From Ceraceosorus guamensis (Eukaryota; Basidiomycota; Exobasidiomycetes; Ceraceosorales; Ceraceosoraceae): a DNA stretch of 64,000 nucleotides. The position numbers were made by a program, and so were the translations under genes. The notes below the pieces were generated by a model. That model had not been told where the DNA came from and did not search any database. It saw only the letters and a program-made list of their open reading frames with translations. Of the stretch, positions 47,789 to 59,180 are shown piece by piece; position 1 is the first letter of the stretch; each line of letters begins with the position of its first letter. The stretch lies in assembly GCF_003144195.1 (NCBI RefSeq), contig NW_020290032.1, positions 172,737 to 236,736 of the forward strand. Reading direction: 5' to 3'.

Positions 47789-48221
47789 AGCTGCCCCGCC
47801 AGCAAGCCAGCAAGCCAGCCAGCCGTTGTTTGGTTCCACTTTGCCCGTCAGGCGGACGGTCTGGGTGGCTGACTTGCTTCGTTGGACCAGCCAAGCCGCC
47901 GATGCACGAACCCACACTGCTCGAGCGCCCGTTTGCAATTCAACTCGTTGGCATCCCCTTTCCCTGCTCTCATCCTTTGCAGCGCCTCAAATTCCCGAGC
48001 TCGTCGTGCCGTCCGCGTTGCAACCCTTTTCCTCATTCCCCTCTCCGCTCCCAAACTCAACGCGCTGTTCCATCTTTCGCCACCACCGACTCTACGATCA
48101 CCACTTCTTCTGCTACGCTCACACCTTCACTTGCTTCCGACTTCCTTGATCGCCACGATATTCACATCCTACCGCTTCTACTCATCAACGACCCCTCTCA
48201 CCAAGCCTTTCTTCCGACAAA

Positions 48222-49509
48222 ATGTTCGCTGTCAAGTCTCTCTGCGCCGTTGCGGTGCTCGCTTCCAGCGTGGCTGCCCAAGCCAAGTTCCAGTACGGAA
48301 CTCCCAACCCCAACATGGCTGGTGTTGTTGGCCGCAACTCCAACGGCCCGACCAACCCCAAGACGCCGCAAGAGAACACGCCTATTAACCAGACCTCCAT
48401 GGCTCGTCTCGTGTCCGTCAACTCCGTCGATGACTGGTGCATTTACGGACCTCCTGAGAATGGACAGACCATTGCGAACGTCGAGGGTGAAGTTGTCGCT
48501 GTGAGTATCGCTTGCGCACTAGCATCACACCGACGACGGTGGGCCCAACGCGTTGCCACCCATTCAGCGTCGTGAACTAATCTCAACGATCGCGACCTGT
48601 TCCCTGCACTAGTACTGCACAAAGCCTCGCAACAACGCTCGTGTCATCCCCGATGGCACTGTCACCGCTGCCCACTTCGTCAAGACTCCTCTCTACGTCC
48701 AATTGATGGCTCTGGGTGACTTCACCAAGTAAGTTGGTGGTGTCTGTCCTCGATGTGCCAGTGGTGCAACATGCTGATGGCAAGTTCTCCCGACTCCCAG
48801 GATTGGCTTCGCTCCCGGAGACCAAGGTGGAGAGCTTGACCCTCACGGTGCCACAAACATGGGTAACCCTGTCGGAGGAAACGTCACTTCCAACGTTTCT
48901 GGGAAGGACGTCTTCTACGAGGAGTGGATGAACTTCGTTTCTGTGGACCAAGCCTGCATCCGTATCTGCATTGCCGGTACCGACGTTGCACCCACTCCAC
49001 TCGAGTGCCAACACACCCTTGATGAGATGGGCTGCAACTGGGTGATGCCAGGAAACTACGCGGACAACTCCTTCGACACGTGCGACGGTGACGCTGCGTA
49101 CCCCCCTGGTCTCTTCCCTCAACCAGACGGCTCTACGTCTACCTTCCAGCAGTACTTCTCTTCCGTCTACACTGCTCCCGGCGGTGACGTGCAGACCTTC
49201 ATCAACGCTTCCCCAGACCAACAGACCCCTAGCGCTGCCTACTCGCTACCTTCGACCAGCCAGTGCACCACGGCTAGCAGCATTGCCAATGGCATCAAGT
49301 CTCTTGTCAGCGGAAGCAGCTCCTCCGGTATTTCCACTACTCGCACTGGCGCAAACGGTGCCTCGAACACTGGCACCAGCAGCGGATCCGGCTCTGGCTC
49401 GAGCAGCTCTGGCGGCAACTCTGGCGCAGCCTCTCTTGTTCCCGGTGCCGGCGTTGCGGGCATCCTCACGCTGTCCGCTGCTCTCATCGCTGGTGCGATG
49501 ATGCTCTGA
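48222..49509 (+). CDS. secreted glycoprotein, macrofage-activating-glycoprotein family
   Basis: Exons 48222-48500, 48613-48728 and 48801-49509 join in frame to 367 residues. Residues 1-20 (MFAVKSLCAVAVLASSVAAQ) form a signal peptide. The mature protein has the family blocks DDWCIYGPPENGQTIANVEG, VVAYCTKPRNNARVIPDGT, KTPLYVQLMALGDFTKIGF, GDQGGELDPHGATNMGNPVG and a Cys-rich part (QACIRICIAGTD, LECQHTLDEMGCNWVMPGNY). A Ser/Gly-rich linker with SGSGSGSSSSGG and a hydrophobic C terminus (ASLVPGAGVAGILTLSAAL) predict a GPI anchor. The family is common in basidiomycetes, cell-surface located; its biochemical role is not established and the name is historical. It lies after 3.5 kb of gene-free DNA. 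Confidence 0.85.
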
Positions 49510-50141
49510 GTGGAGTCTTGTCCTTTACAAAATCTTTCACGCTCAAAGGAATGTGCGCATGATCGGGAATCATAACGCGCATCCAAAATCGTCTCAGCAC
49601 ATGGACGTCCTTCTGAGCGGTTCTGAGTTCCAACATGGGTCAAGCTTTACATCATACCAGACATCATTAGAGATTCCGCCAGCATTCAATAATCATCCCC
49701 CACTCTCTTCAACTTTCCACACCTGCACATCATGGACTATGACGGAGGGGCTTGACGCAGTGTACGACAGCTCAGCTTCGCCTGAATTGATCTTGCCACA
49801 TCCAATTCCCCCCTTGCTTGCTTCGACATCACTTGCAAACTTCTCAATTCTTCCTGCAAACACTTCGTTGCATCCTTGTACTCTGGCCGTCGGAATCGGG
49901 TCATTCGGCCTTGCCCACCTGAGATCACAGTTCACACTTGTCCATACAATCTTCATTCCGTGCCTTTCTCATCGCTGCTGCTGCTGCAGGTGATGATGGT
50001 CAGTGACGTCGTGTGTTGTGACGAAGCGGTATGATGCTTGACCGTAGTCAATAAGAATTTCGGGGCTGCAGACCACACACAGGGCAACGGTCTTTCAGGT
50101 GCGATAGCGGATATCATTCGTTGAGATTGCACCGTGTTTTC
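49510..50141. other. convergent intergenic region
   Basis: A 632-bp interval between the glycoprotein stop and the siderophore-type transporter stop. A CTG-rich stretch (49975-49990) and pyrimidine-rich sequence are present; no gene was recognised. Confidence 0.35.
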
Positions 50142-52789
50142 TCATGATCGTGTTTCGAGACTCGAGACGTGAGGTGCACTCAGTCCATCCAAGGAGCCTA
50201 TGGCAAGGTCCCCAGAGCTGCCAATGGTGTGCGGTCTTTCTCGGCCTGATCGATCCGTGTTGGAGCGTGAGAGGCTGCTTGCCTCATTCACGCTCTGCCT
50301 ACGCAAGGCTCTCCTTGACCTGACACTCGATCTTCTTCTCGCGACGCCTACAACGCCAGCTTCGTCTTCAGGATGATTGGCGTCCGCAAGCTGACCATTG
50401 GGCAAAAGCAGGCTGAAGACGATGGCTGGAAGCAGAACCACAGCTGCCAGAATACACAGGGTCCGCATCACCGACGTCCAAGCGAGGGTGATACCTGTAC
50501 GCTCGTGAGTGCCGAGGGGGTACGAGAGCGCGACGCTCAGGCTGCCGTATATCCTTCGACGCTCTGCCTCTGGCATTTCAGGCTGAGCAGAGTAGACATG
50601 ACGCTAAAGGTAAGTATTGCTTCACGGTGAAAGCAACCTTGCACGCAACGCACCAGGGATCGAGCGAGTGCAGGAGGAAGGTCTCTGGAGAAGACGAGTC
50701 CAGCAAGTGCACTGCCCATTGCCGCGCCGACCTCGGCGAACAATAGCTCCAGCGCAGTGGATAGAGCCACGTCCGCGTGTCTCACTGCGGTCTGAACGGC
50801 AACTTGCATCGTGATGGCAATCTGACCCCCACCCGCTCCTTGGGCTAATTGCGAGAGCACGAGGATGAACGATGGCGTGTCCGCGTTGCGGTATCGGACC
50901 ATCATCGCAACGCCCAACAGGCGGACCAAGACGCCGGTGACTAGGATCGTCTTGAAGCGACGCGTCTTGGCCATGAGCCAGCCAACAAATATGCCGACCA
51001 CTGTTGATGTGACGTTTTGCGTTGTACTATAAAGTTAGAAGGATTGTAATTTCTCAGTCAAGCCACAATCGAAAGCACTACATGCACGCCACTCACGCGA
51101 AGTAGCCTGTCTTTGCTTGGTCCCAGCCCTTGGCAACCTGTACGAACGCCGAAACAAATGTCCAGCTGAGGTAGAAGCTCGCAAAGTCCACAACAGCGAT
51201 CATGCATATGCTGACCACTGTCGTGTTGCGCAATATTCTGTACGGTATCATGGGTACTTGGGCGCGCGTCTGTTGATATGCAAAGGCAATAAGAAGTCCA
51301 AGGCCAGCCAAAGCGCACGCCGGTGCATCTGTCAGAATGTCGGGTGGCATCGGGTGAAACGATTTGTCAGCTCATCATAATGCTGGCTCTCCCATCCGCA
51401 GCTCCTGGACGGACTGACCTGATCTTCGAGTGCCTCTGCCCGCCAGAGTCAAGGGAACAAGGCAGAGCGCAAGACCGGCACTGAAAAGCAACAGGCCGAG
51501 CGCATCGATATCCACAGCAAGGCGCTTGAGCGCCTTGAAGAAGCCATTGCGAAAGATGGGATCGCGAACAAGAATGCCAGCTTTCTTTGCTCTTCTTTGA
51601 CCGACAATCAATGTGATCAGAAGAGGTGCTGCAGATATAGGGAGGAAGACGAGCCAAAGAGCGTAGCCACCTCGCCAGCCCAGGTTGTTGTCCAGCACGG
51701 CGCGTACCAGCGGACCACCGATGGCGAAGTTGATGAGGTAAGGACTGAGCGAGATGCAAAGTCGCCGCGGATTCTCTTAGCCCACGCTTGCAACTGTGGC
51801 AGGAGACTAGTGGTGCTCACGTGTTCACGATACCGATGGCGAGCTTTCGCGAAAGGAAGGGCGCGCAGGCAGTGAGTCGGGGTAGGCTTTCATCGTGAGG
51901 TGTGCGGCATTGGACATACCCCTCTCCACTGAGCGGTGGTTGTATCCGCAATGATGATGCTTTGCAGACTGTACATCCCCATATGCAAAGGACGCTCGAA
52001 TCTTTAGTACGCAAAGCGTGTCTTTTTCATGACAGGTGGCGGCTTACTCACACCTGCACGCCGGTATTACCGCACGCCTGGAGAACGATGCCCGCGAGAA
52101 GCTTTTCGAGCGAGTGAGCTGTTGAAATGAGTCCGATACCCAGCATATATAGAAGCAGCGATAGCATATAAGCTTCCGCTCTGCCCCAAACATCGCTGAG
52201 CTTCGCGATTGGCCTGTTCAGAGCGCGGTATGAGCTTTCAAGTCCGTGCAGCCACATTCACGAGATGTGAGAAAGCTCATCAAGCCATGACTGCATCTCC
52301 ACTCACGGCTTTGCAATGGCGTAGCACAGCTGCTGAGCGATGGCGATGGTGGAAAAAGAGGCCAAGGCATCGAATTCGGAGCAGGCCAAGTTGAGATAGA
52401 GGAAGCCGGTGTTGGCGTCCAAAGAGGTGACGTAGCTGACGCTGAAGATGGACAGGTACACCGCAATGTATGATCTGAGCATCGCAAGCAGGGGAGATCA
52501 CGTCAGCCAGCCATGACTCATGCTCAGTCGAGAGCCTTGCCTCTCACCTCCTCCGTCTTCTGCGGGCCACCTCCAACAGGCCGGCTTCTTCTAGCGCCAC
52601 AGCGCGCTCAGCTTCGATTTCGCGTTCGGAAGGAGCAAAGCTGACCCTGTAGCTTCTGTCGTGCCTTCGTGCCTGCTGCTCGGGATTGCGCGCTCTATTC
52701 GAGTTTGACCCCCTCAGCGCATCTTCCTCGTGAGCCGAATCGAGGGACCATCGCGCGGCGGCCTGTTCTTCTTCCTCCACCACCGTCAT
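50142..52789 (-). CDS. MFS transporter, siderophore-iron transporter (SIT/ARN)-like
   Basis: Minus-strand exons 52548-52789, 52307-52474, 52052-52213, 51920-51968, 51821-51843, 51419-51744, 51097-51328, 50654-51026 and 50142-50582 join in frame to 671 residues. The N terminus is charged and cytosolic (MTVVEEEEQAAARWSLD). Membrane part signatures are those of SIT transporters: YAIAKPPIAKLSDVWGRAEAY, LQACGNTGVQVLQSIIIAD, NFAIGGPLVRAVLDNNLGWR, GGYALWLVFLPISAAPLL, SICMIAVVDFASFYLSW, LAQGAGGGQIAITMQVAVQ, and RRIYGSLSVALSYPLGTHE near the C terminus. Fourteen membrane segments are expected. The family imports Fe3+-siderophores by proton symport and is usually induced under iron limitation. A GATA-type regulatory site was not examined in detail. 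No siderophore synthetase is in the window, so xenosiderophore uptake or another substrate is possible. Confidence 0.85.
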
Positions 52790-53780
52790 CTCTTCATCGC
52801 CCTTCGCTACAAACAAGCGACGTGCGAATGCACCCCTTTGCAAACTGCTTTGCGCGCGCACAGCGGACTCGACTAAATCGCAAAAAGGCTAGAAGAGCCG
52901 AGCCAAGAGCACGTTTGGCCAAATGCAGATCAAAACGTTCTCGTCGAGGGTCGTGCGGGTTGGATGTAATGCACAATCAAGAACAAGGTGCGCGATCAAG
53001 ATGAGCTTCCTCTGCTTCATCTGCGGGGTTAAGCGCGAGAAGCGTGTGCATCACGCGCGGCTCGCCTCTCGATAAGCAGCAGTAATAATCACGAATTAAG
53101 CGGCCGCGGAATGCAGACCAGACCATGACCCGGACCCTTGATTGCGCTCGCTGCTGCTTGAAAGATCCGTGAAAGGGAATAATCGAATCTTGAATCTTGG
53201 ATTCTATCGATCACTATATCAAGAATGTGAATCTGAATGCGGCGCTGCATCCGCCCCAGCCGTGGCATTGCCTGGGCTTTTGACGCTTATCGATTTCAAG
53301 ATCAGATTACGTCCCATCAGCCAGCAGGAGGGCAAGCAATCACGTGAATGCATGATTGATCTATCAACAACAGGGTCCACCCGCCGCGACTTTAGGATGT
53401 CAGCCAGGCGGGCGCAGTCGCGGTTCCAACATGGAGGCTTGCGTCACCAATCGCTTGCTCTCTTGCTCGCATCTACGTCCATCCCTTTGCAAGTAGAAGC
53501 TAGGCAATGCGTCAATGCAACCCACGAGGTCTGATCGATAGGCATGCCAGCCAGAGTATGTATTCGTGTCGTCTCAGTTCGTGACGTGCGGGCTTGGGTA
53601 TGGAAGAGCGTCAAAGGGTCAAGAATGGCAAGTCATAAGTGCAGCTGAATGGGTACGACTTGGGAACGGGACTGGTGAGCAGAGGCTGACGCGATACGCG
53701 CGATCGAGGTCGAACGGAGCTCGGTGTAGAGAGTCGAGGGGCCTCATGTAGCGCAAGCCTAACAATGCTGGAGCTGACAC
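52790..53780. promoter_or_regulatory. intergenic region between two minus-strand transporter genes
   Basis: The 991 bp should hold the SIT-like promoter and 5' UTR and the MscS-like 3' UTR. A dense cluster of heptad-type motifs runs from 53178 to about 53240 (GAATCTT twice at 53185-53198, then GGATTC and three GAAT units), and TAATCACGAATTA lies at about 53086-53098. A 130-codon frame at 53142-53534 shows no conserved sequence. Confidence 0.4.
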
Positions 53781-56700
53781 TCAGCGTCGCGGTGTTCGCT
53801 GGCGTTGATCGTGAGCGGGAGCTTGACTTAGGGATGTGCTATAGCCTTTGACGTCGGCTGCGGCAGCATGCTCGGCTTCACTCGCTTGAGTGCGCGAATC
53901 CAGCAACGTGTACTCCTCGGGCTTTTTCGGCGCATGCGCTAGTGGTGGCGTCTGGGCTTTGGGCGCATCGACCATAGCCACTCGTCTGATGGGCACTGAA
54001 TGAGGATCGCCCGAAGGCCCGTAGATCTTGCGAAGCTGCATGAAGTGCCTGAAGGCACACAGCCAGATGTTCTTCCTTTCGGCGCGCAAGCTTGCGTCTG
54101 CCCAGTTGGACTTGTGCCTGATGGACGCTTGCAGTACAAGCTTGGATTGATCACCCAGATCTTGAATGTGGATATCAAGCCCTGGGCGGTAATCCCTAGC
54201 GCGCGAATCGATCCACCTAAGCATGTCTTGGCGCAATTCTTCGATCGCTGAGAGTTCAGTGGTGTAGTCGACAGTGATGGACACCTGCTCATCGATGGGT
54301 CCCGATCTATTAAAGTTGACAATGACTTTCGTTGCGAGGATGGCATTGGGGACTTGTAGCAGCTTGCCCGTTGTCGTTTCGAATACTGTCGAGAGAAGCT
54401 GTAGCTCGTGTACGGCGAGAGTCACATTCTTCTCGCTCTCAGTCAGAAGCCCAGGAATCTCAATATTGTCGCCAACGTCGATTGGATGCTTTACGAACAC
54501 GAACAAGATCGCGGCCAGAGCTTCTTGAGCACTGGCGCCAATGAGCCAGCTCACTGAGATGTGCGACCAGAGAAGAGACATCAGCCGAGATCACAGAGAT
54601 GCAACGCGCCGCACCCACTCACGACCAAGAAGTACAGCACCCATCGACAGCGCAGCAGTCCTGAACTTGACCGAGAGCAAGGCTGCAATGATGGACAGGG
54701 ATATCAACATGTAGAAAGACATGAAGACTCCGTCGAGTGCTGTAGTGTGGTGGAGGAATGGCTTGTCAATACTGCTTTGACACGCTCCAAGGGCTACCAG
54801 CATCGCACCTGCTACTGCGCTGTCCACGTCATGCATGCTTGCCATCAAAGACATGCGTTCCTTCCTGATCGCAATACAGCCCTGCTCAAGCTCAGAAGCG
54901 GTCACACTCCCATTGCCGTCCGCATCGAGCAGCTCCATCGCTGAGGGAGAGAGATCGAGTGTGAGCTACGTATAAGCCTTCGAGAGCTTGTGAGGGCTGA
55001 CCTTGAGTAGCTCTGTGAGCATTTGGAAAGCAATCCGCGATGTCTTCTAAGCCAATGGACGATGCGTCACCGCTAGCAGACTTCGAAGCAAAGGTTGCAT
55101 ATATGCGCTTCGCCAGCTTCCTTGTCTCGCTTTCGGAGTCGAGTGATCTCAGAACAATGGCTCTTGGACCAAAGGGAAGCATGACACTTGGGTTCATTGA
55201 GGAAGCAGCCGTGCCAAGAATGCTAGCGCTTGGGCCTGTGGCCCGCATCCTTTGGCTCTTCAACCTGCTGCTTGCTGTGCCGAAGGCCGCCAGCTCTGGC
55301 ACCGCACCAGAACCCAACGAATTACCGGAGTAAGCGCGCTCAGCTTTGAGCGTCAGACCCGGATAGTTAGGCCGCGCTTTGGCATATAGCGCGGCCAGAA
55401 CGTCAACATGCTGAGATTCCACTGAAATACGGAACTCGTATTGCACTCGGTGGAAACGATACGCGATCCTGAATGAAGGTCTTCGGAAGTCAGCGCGGAG
55501 ATGTAGGTTAGGAAAGAAATTCTTCCGAATGCTCACCATTGCACTGCAAACTTTTCCACCAGTAGAATGGCACTGCACAGAGCGAGGCCAAAGAAGAAAC
55601 GGCCGATGGTAACGATGAGGTTGGCAGTACTGCTGACGTCTGACGAGCTCGACTCGACTGCTGTCTCTCCCTGCTGGATCACGGACTTTTGTGAAGGGTC
55701 GTTGAAATGGGTGACTATGATGACCAGCCAAGCAATCCAGACCTAAGACGGAGATAGCGCCCAATCAGAACAGGGCCGAGAGCAAATGCAACAAGGTGCG
55801 GCTTGTGGACTCACGAAGAGCGTCCAAAGGAACGCTGCAGCATACCTGTGTGGCCAAAGAGCCGGGCATGAGGCCGGAGTTTCACTGTCATCGCCTGACC
55901 CGGTGTGCTCGCACTTACCTCTTGACGGCGAGCAAGTATGCTGCCGGGGTCTTGATCGCTTGAACACCGCCAAGCAAGCTCAAAAAGAAGCGCGGCACGA
56001 TGCTGGCTACGACGTGGCATACGAATGTAGCCAAGAAGGAGCAAGACAGCCAGATGCTCCACCAAAATATGCCGACGCTCCACACTTGCGGTTGCGCGAA
56101 GCCGTTCGAGGGTCTCGCGCCATATATGAGGAGAGCGACCAGTCCAGGTATCCAGAGCAAGGCAGTGATCAGCAAGGTGAAGCCTATCTTGCCCAAGTGC
56201 GATGCGAGACGCGCAATTAGACGCTTCAGTCACAAATCGCAGCAGCAAAGGTGGGAGGAAAAGGCGAGCATACGCGTGAGCTTGGGCGCGGGCTACCATC
56301 ACGCTTCGAGGTTCGCATTCAGGCTCCTCACCCCATCCGACCGTGAGCCGCTGCTGTCATCCTTGAAGTCGTCACCAGGCGGAGCTGCATAGCCCTTGCC
56401 ATGCCATGGCATTCGAAAGCCCCAGCCTGCCTCACTCTTGCCATTTGCACCAGCATCATTCTCGACGTCCAACTTGCTGCCGCGCACAGGTGCTCGGCCT
56501 GGCGAATAATTGCCAGCCCCACCGTAGCTCCACTGCTCGCTGTCGCTGTGCCGCCCCTGAGCGGTTGGGTGCGGTGGATAGGAATTGGGCGAGTAAGTCT
56601 CGCTGGCGTAGTACTTTTGTCGGCGCTCCGCTTCACGAGGCTGGCCTGACCCGCTGACCCAGGGTTGCTTCTCCTTCTCAATGTCAAATTCGTCCTCATC

Positions 56701-56895
56701 CAGCGTCAAAGCGCTAGTGGTCGCCCTACAGCGAGCAGCATGGTCATCACGAGTGTGATCCTTGGGCGTAGCTTGATCCTCAGCCTCAGCTTCTGCGGAA
56801 GGACTAATGCGAAATCTCGATGTCAAGGTGTCTGTGTCCATGTCAGAGGCGGCGAATTCTTCGTACCTCAGAGAGTGGCGAGGGATGGAAGCCAT
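53781..56895 (-). CDS. mechanosensitive ion channel, MscS family, with EF-hand
   Basis: Minus-strand exons 56332-56895, 55919-56223, 55815-55845, 55537-55742, 55002-55468, 54623-54940 and 53781-54553 join in frame to 887 residues. The N-terminal about 190 residues are disordered and acidic. Membrane segments follow (IGFTLLITALLWIPGLVALLIYG, IFWWSIWLSCSFLATFVCHV, FLWTLFVWIAWLVIIV, IGRFFFGLALCSAILLVEKF). An EF-hand loop DADGNGSVTASE is complete with Asp1, Asp3, Asn5, Ser7 and Glu12. Then come MLISLSIIAALLSV, the pore-region SWLIGASAQEALAAILFVFV and the MscS beta domain (HPIDVGDNIEIPG). The architecture is that of fungal Msy1/Msy2-type ER or plasma-membrane channels that release Ca2+ in hypo-osmotic shock. 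The 31-nt exon is needed to preserve phase. The start at 56895 is the first in-frame ATG. Confidence 0.87.
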
Positions 56896-57543
56896 GGTGG
56901 TCGGAGCACTGAGAGGATTGGAGATGGAGCCGACATGAACTCCCCGCCGAGACTCATACAGGCGTAGATTGGAGCGTCGAGACTCGTGACTCAGATTAAG
57001 GTTGAGCGTGGTGGCGACTTGCAATCAACGAAGCACCATCAAGAGCGGGGTAAAGGTCAACCTTCCAGGGCACACAGAGAGAGAGAAGGGGTGCGCGTGG
57101 ATTCAGGGGTCTCCCATCACGCGGCTCCGCGTCCTAATTGACGCAAGTGAAGCTGGAGATCCGCGGAGGTTGCATGATCAGCAGCCTAACTCGCACGTGT
57201 TGTGTGCGCGGACGACGGCCGCGGGTAAGCGGCGTGCGTCATGCAGCAGCATCAGCACGAATCAACCTCCACAGCGAACTGCCTATTCAAATGCGGTGCT
57301 GTGAGTACCTATATATAGCTGCTCTGCCGCCATCAAATATGGCAGCCGTGATGTCAGTCAGAATCACGAATCACATGCTTCGCGGACCGCATGGCTCAGC
57401 ATGAATCGTGAATGCGTGTGTCGGCTCTCAATAAACTTCCGATGAGGCTTGCGGATTCCTCCAAATCGAGGGTCACGAGTCTTGATCCTTCACCACAGCA
57501 CACCACAGCACACCTCTCTCACATCACAACTGGACGTCTCATC
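56896..57543. promoter_or_regulatory. divergent intergenic region, MscS-like / reductase
   Basis: This 648-bp region holds both promoters. TATATATA at 57310-57317 lies 227 bp before the reductase start. Heptad units occur at 57361-57374 (GAATCAC twice) and 57403-57409 (GAATCGT). The pyrimidine/CA-rich repeat CACCACAGCACACC near 57491 precedes the ATG. Confidence 0.45.
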
Positions 57544-59065
57544 ATGGCTGGCGATCTCGTCCTCATCACCGGTATCACCGGCTTCCTTTCTGCTCATGTG
57601 CTCGACGCCGCGCTCACTGCGCCCCAGCAGTATCGCGTGCGAGGAACTTTGCGCTCAGCATCCAAGAAGGAAGCGCTCCTTGCGCGTCTCACGCCTGCTC
57701 AGCGAGAGCGGGTGCAGCTCGTCGAGGTGAAGGATACAGCTACCTGCGACTTGACCGAAGCGCTCAAAGACGTCAAGTACGTCGCCCACGTCGCCAGTCC
57801 TTATCAGCTGGTGAGCGCTTCTAATTGTGCGCCCACACCAGCATACATGCTCACGCGCCTTGCCTGCTCTCTTCGCCTTTTGCATCATCAGAATGTGGAA
57901 GACGCCGAGAGGGACTTGTTGAAGCCTGCCATCGAGGGCACTCTCAACCTGCTGCGCTATGCAGCCAAATCCTCAACGGTCGAACGAGTCGCGGTGACCA
58001 GCTCCTTTGCCGCTGTAACAGATTTGTCAGTCGGCTCCCTATGACTGGGTCGCTGTGCTGTACGCTGATGCACTTCGTCTTCTCTGACATTCAGCTCCAA
58101 GGGAGGCCCAAATCGCCCGGGATACACCTACACTGCTGAAGACTGGAATCCCTCCACGTTCGATGACGCTGTTAAAATGGGAGGGGCGGGAGCCTTCAGC
58201 TACTCTGTAAGCAAGAAGCTTGTGAGTGCGCAGTTGGATACGCTCGTGGCGCAAATTTCCCCCTGGCTCAATCTAATGCTCACCCGCTTGGTGCAGGCCG
58301 AGCAAGCTCTTTATGATTTTGTGCAGAAGGAGAAGCCCAACTTCACCGCTGCGGCCTTCAACCCACCCATGAGTGAGTGACGAATCTACTCCGAGCTTTG
58401 GAAGACTGAGATTGACTCGCGGTCTTTTGCTTTTCAGTCTATGGGGCAACTCTTCAGCCAGGCGTGAACGCATCCAACCTAAACACGTCCAGCAAGACCG
58501 TCTACGGGGTAAGTCCGCTGGCGTCATGCGCAGCCGTTCTGATGCAATTGGCCGCATTGACTGACGGGAGAATGTCCTGTCTGGCTATTTGCCACCGTAC
58601 AGCTCATCAGTGGGGCCGAGGCGATGCCAGAGAATCGTCTACCTTTGTTCTGCAACGCACAAGATGTCGCTCAGGCCCACGTTGCATACTTTGCGATTCC
58701 CTCGCCGCCCAAGACGCGCCGCTATCTGCTATCGGGACGTGAGTGCGCAGCACAAGCAGCTCGGTGCTTGATAGGCTCGCTGATAGCGTATGCACCACCC
58801 CCCTTCACCAGCCGAGCCGTACACTTGGGAGCTAGCGGTAGGACAGATCGCAGAAGATCACCCAGAACTCAAGTCGAGGTTGCCCAAAGGCTGGGAATCG
58901 GTGGCAATCACGGACCCATCTCAGCTGGAGGGCAAATATGCAACGCTGGACACCTCGCTCGCGCAAAAGGAGCTCGGCATCGAATTCAAGAACTGGTCCA
59001 CCACACTCAAGGAGACGCTCACTAGTCTTTTGTCGCTCGAGGAGAGCAGCGATTGGAAGGCGTGA
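57544..59065 (+). CDS. NAD(P)-dependent extended short-chain reductase (DFR/CCR/Gre2-like)
   Basis: Exons 57544-57810, 57892-58025, 58095-58221, 58297-58372, 58438-58508, 58603-58738 and 58812-59065 join in frame to 354 residues. The N-terminal Rossmann motif VLITGITGFLSAHVLDAAL is the TGxxGxxxxH type, and KDVKYVAHVASPYQL, VAVTSSFAAVTDFSKGG, the catalytic YSVSKKLAEQ (Tyr-x-x-x-Lys), and FNPPMIYGATLQPG follow as in dihydroflavonol/cinnamoyl-CoA-reductase relatives such as yeast Gre2. These reduce aldehydes or ketones, e.g. methylglyoxal or isovaleraldehyde, with NADPH. The C-terminal part includes AQDVAQAHVAYFAIPSP and YTWELAVGQIAE. Substrate is not predictable from sequence. ATG in context ATCATGGCT starts the Rossmann motif with only five preceding residues. 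The 3' end is 115 bp from that of the F-box gene. Confidence 0.87.
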
Positions 59066-59180
59066 CGTCTTGATTTGATATAGAGGACCGTGTGGCTCGG
59101 GGATGCGAATATCACACAATTGTGTTCAGTGGATGTGGGCTCAAAGGCATTGCGTAGTGATCTGCACTGAGCAGGGATGC
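59066..59180. other. convergent spacer
   Basis: A spacer of 115 bp between two stop codons; the transcripts probably overlap at their 3' ends. Nothing else was recognised. Confidence 0.35.

Larger units (their letters stand above)
44755..48221. other. gene-poor intergenic region upstream of secreted glycoprotein gene
   Basis: These 3.47 kb show no conserved protein. They contain GAATCAC-GAATCGT at 44893-44906, GAATCTTGAATG at about 45042-45053, GTCACGAGTCAAGAG near 45630, AAATCACGAATCAT at 46301-46314, several TATA-like boxes (45663-45670, 46495-46501, 46607-46614) and GCATGC sites (46770, 46783, 47341, 47403, 47463). Microsatellites are (GCTAT)3 at 47427-47441 and (TGCC)8 at 47757-47788. 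The last about 300 bases are pyrimidine-rich, consistent with the promoter and 5' UTR of the glycoprotein gene. Confidence 0.5.

Noticed and set aside
53142-53534. A 130-codon plus-strand frame between the two transporter genes
   Set aside because: Low-complexity and motif-repeat sequence, no family resemblance, no splice or start context.
50142-57543. An iron/siderophore or secondary-metabolite cluster around the SIT-like transporter
   Set aside because: Neighbours are an MscS-type channel, a reductase and an F-box-like protein; no NRPS, ornithine monooxygenase or acyltransferase is present.
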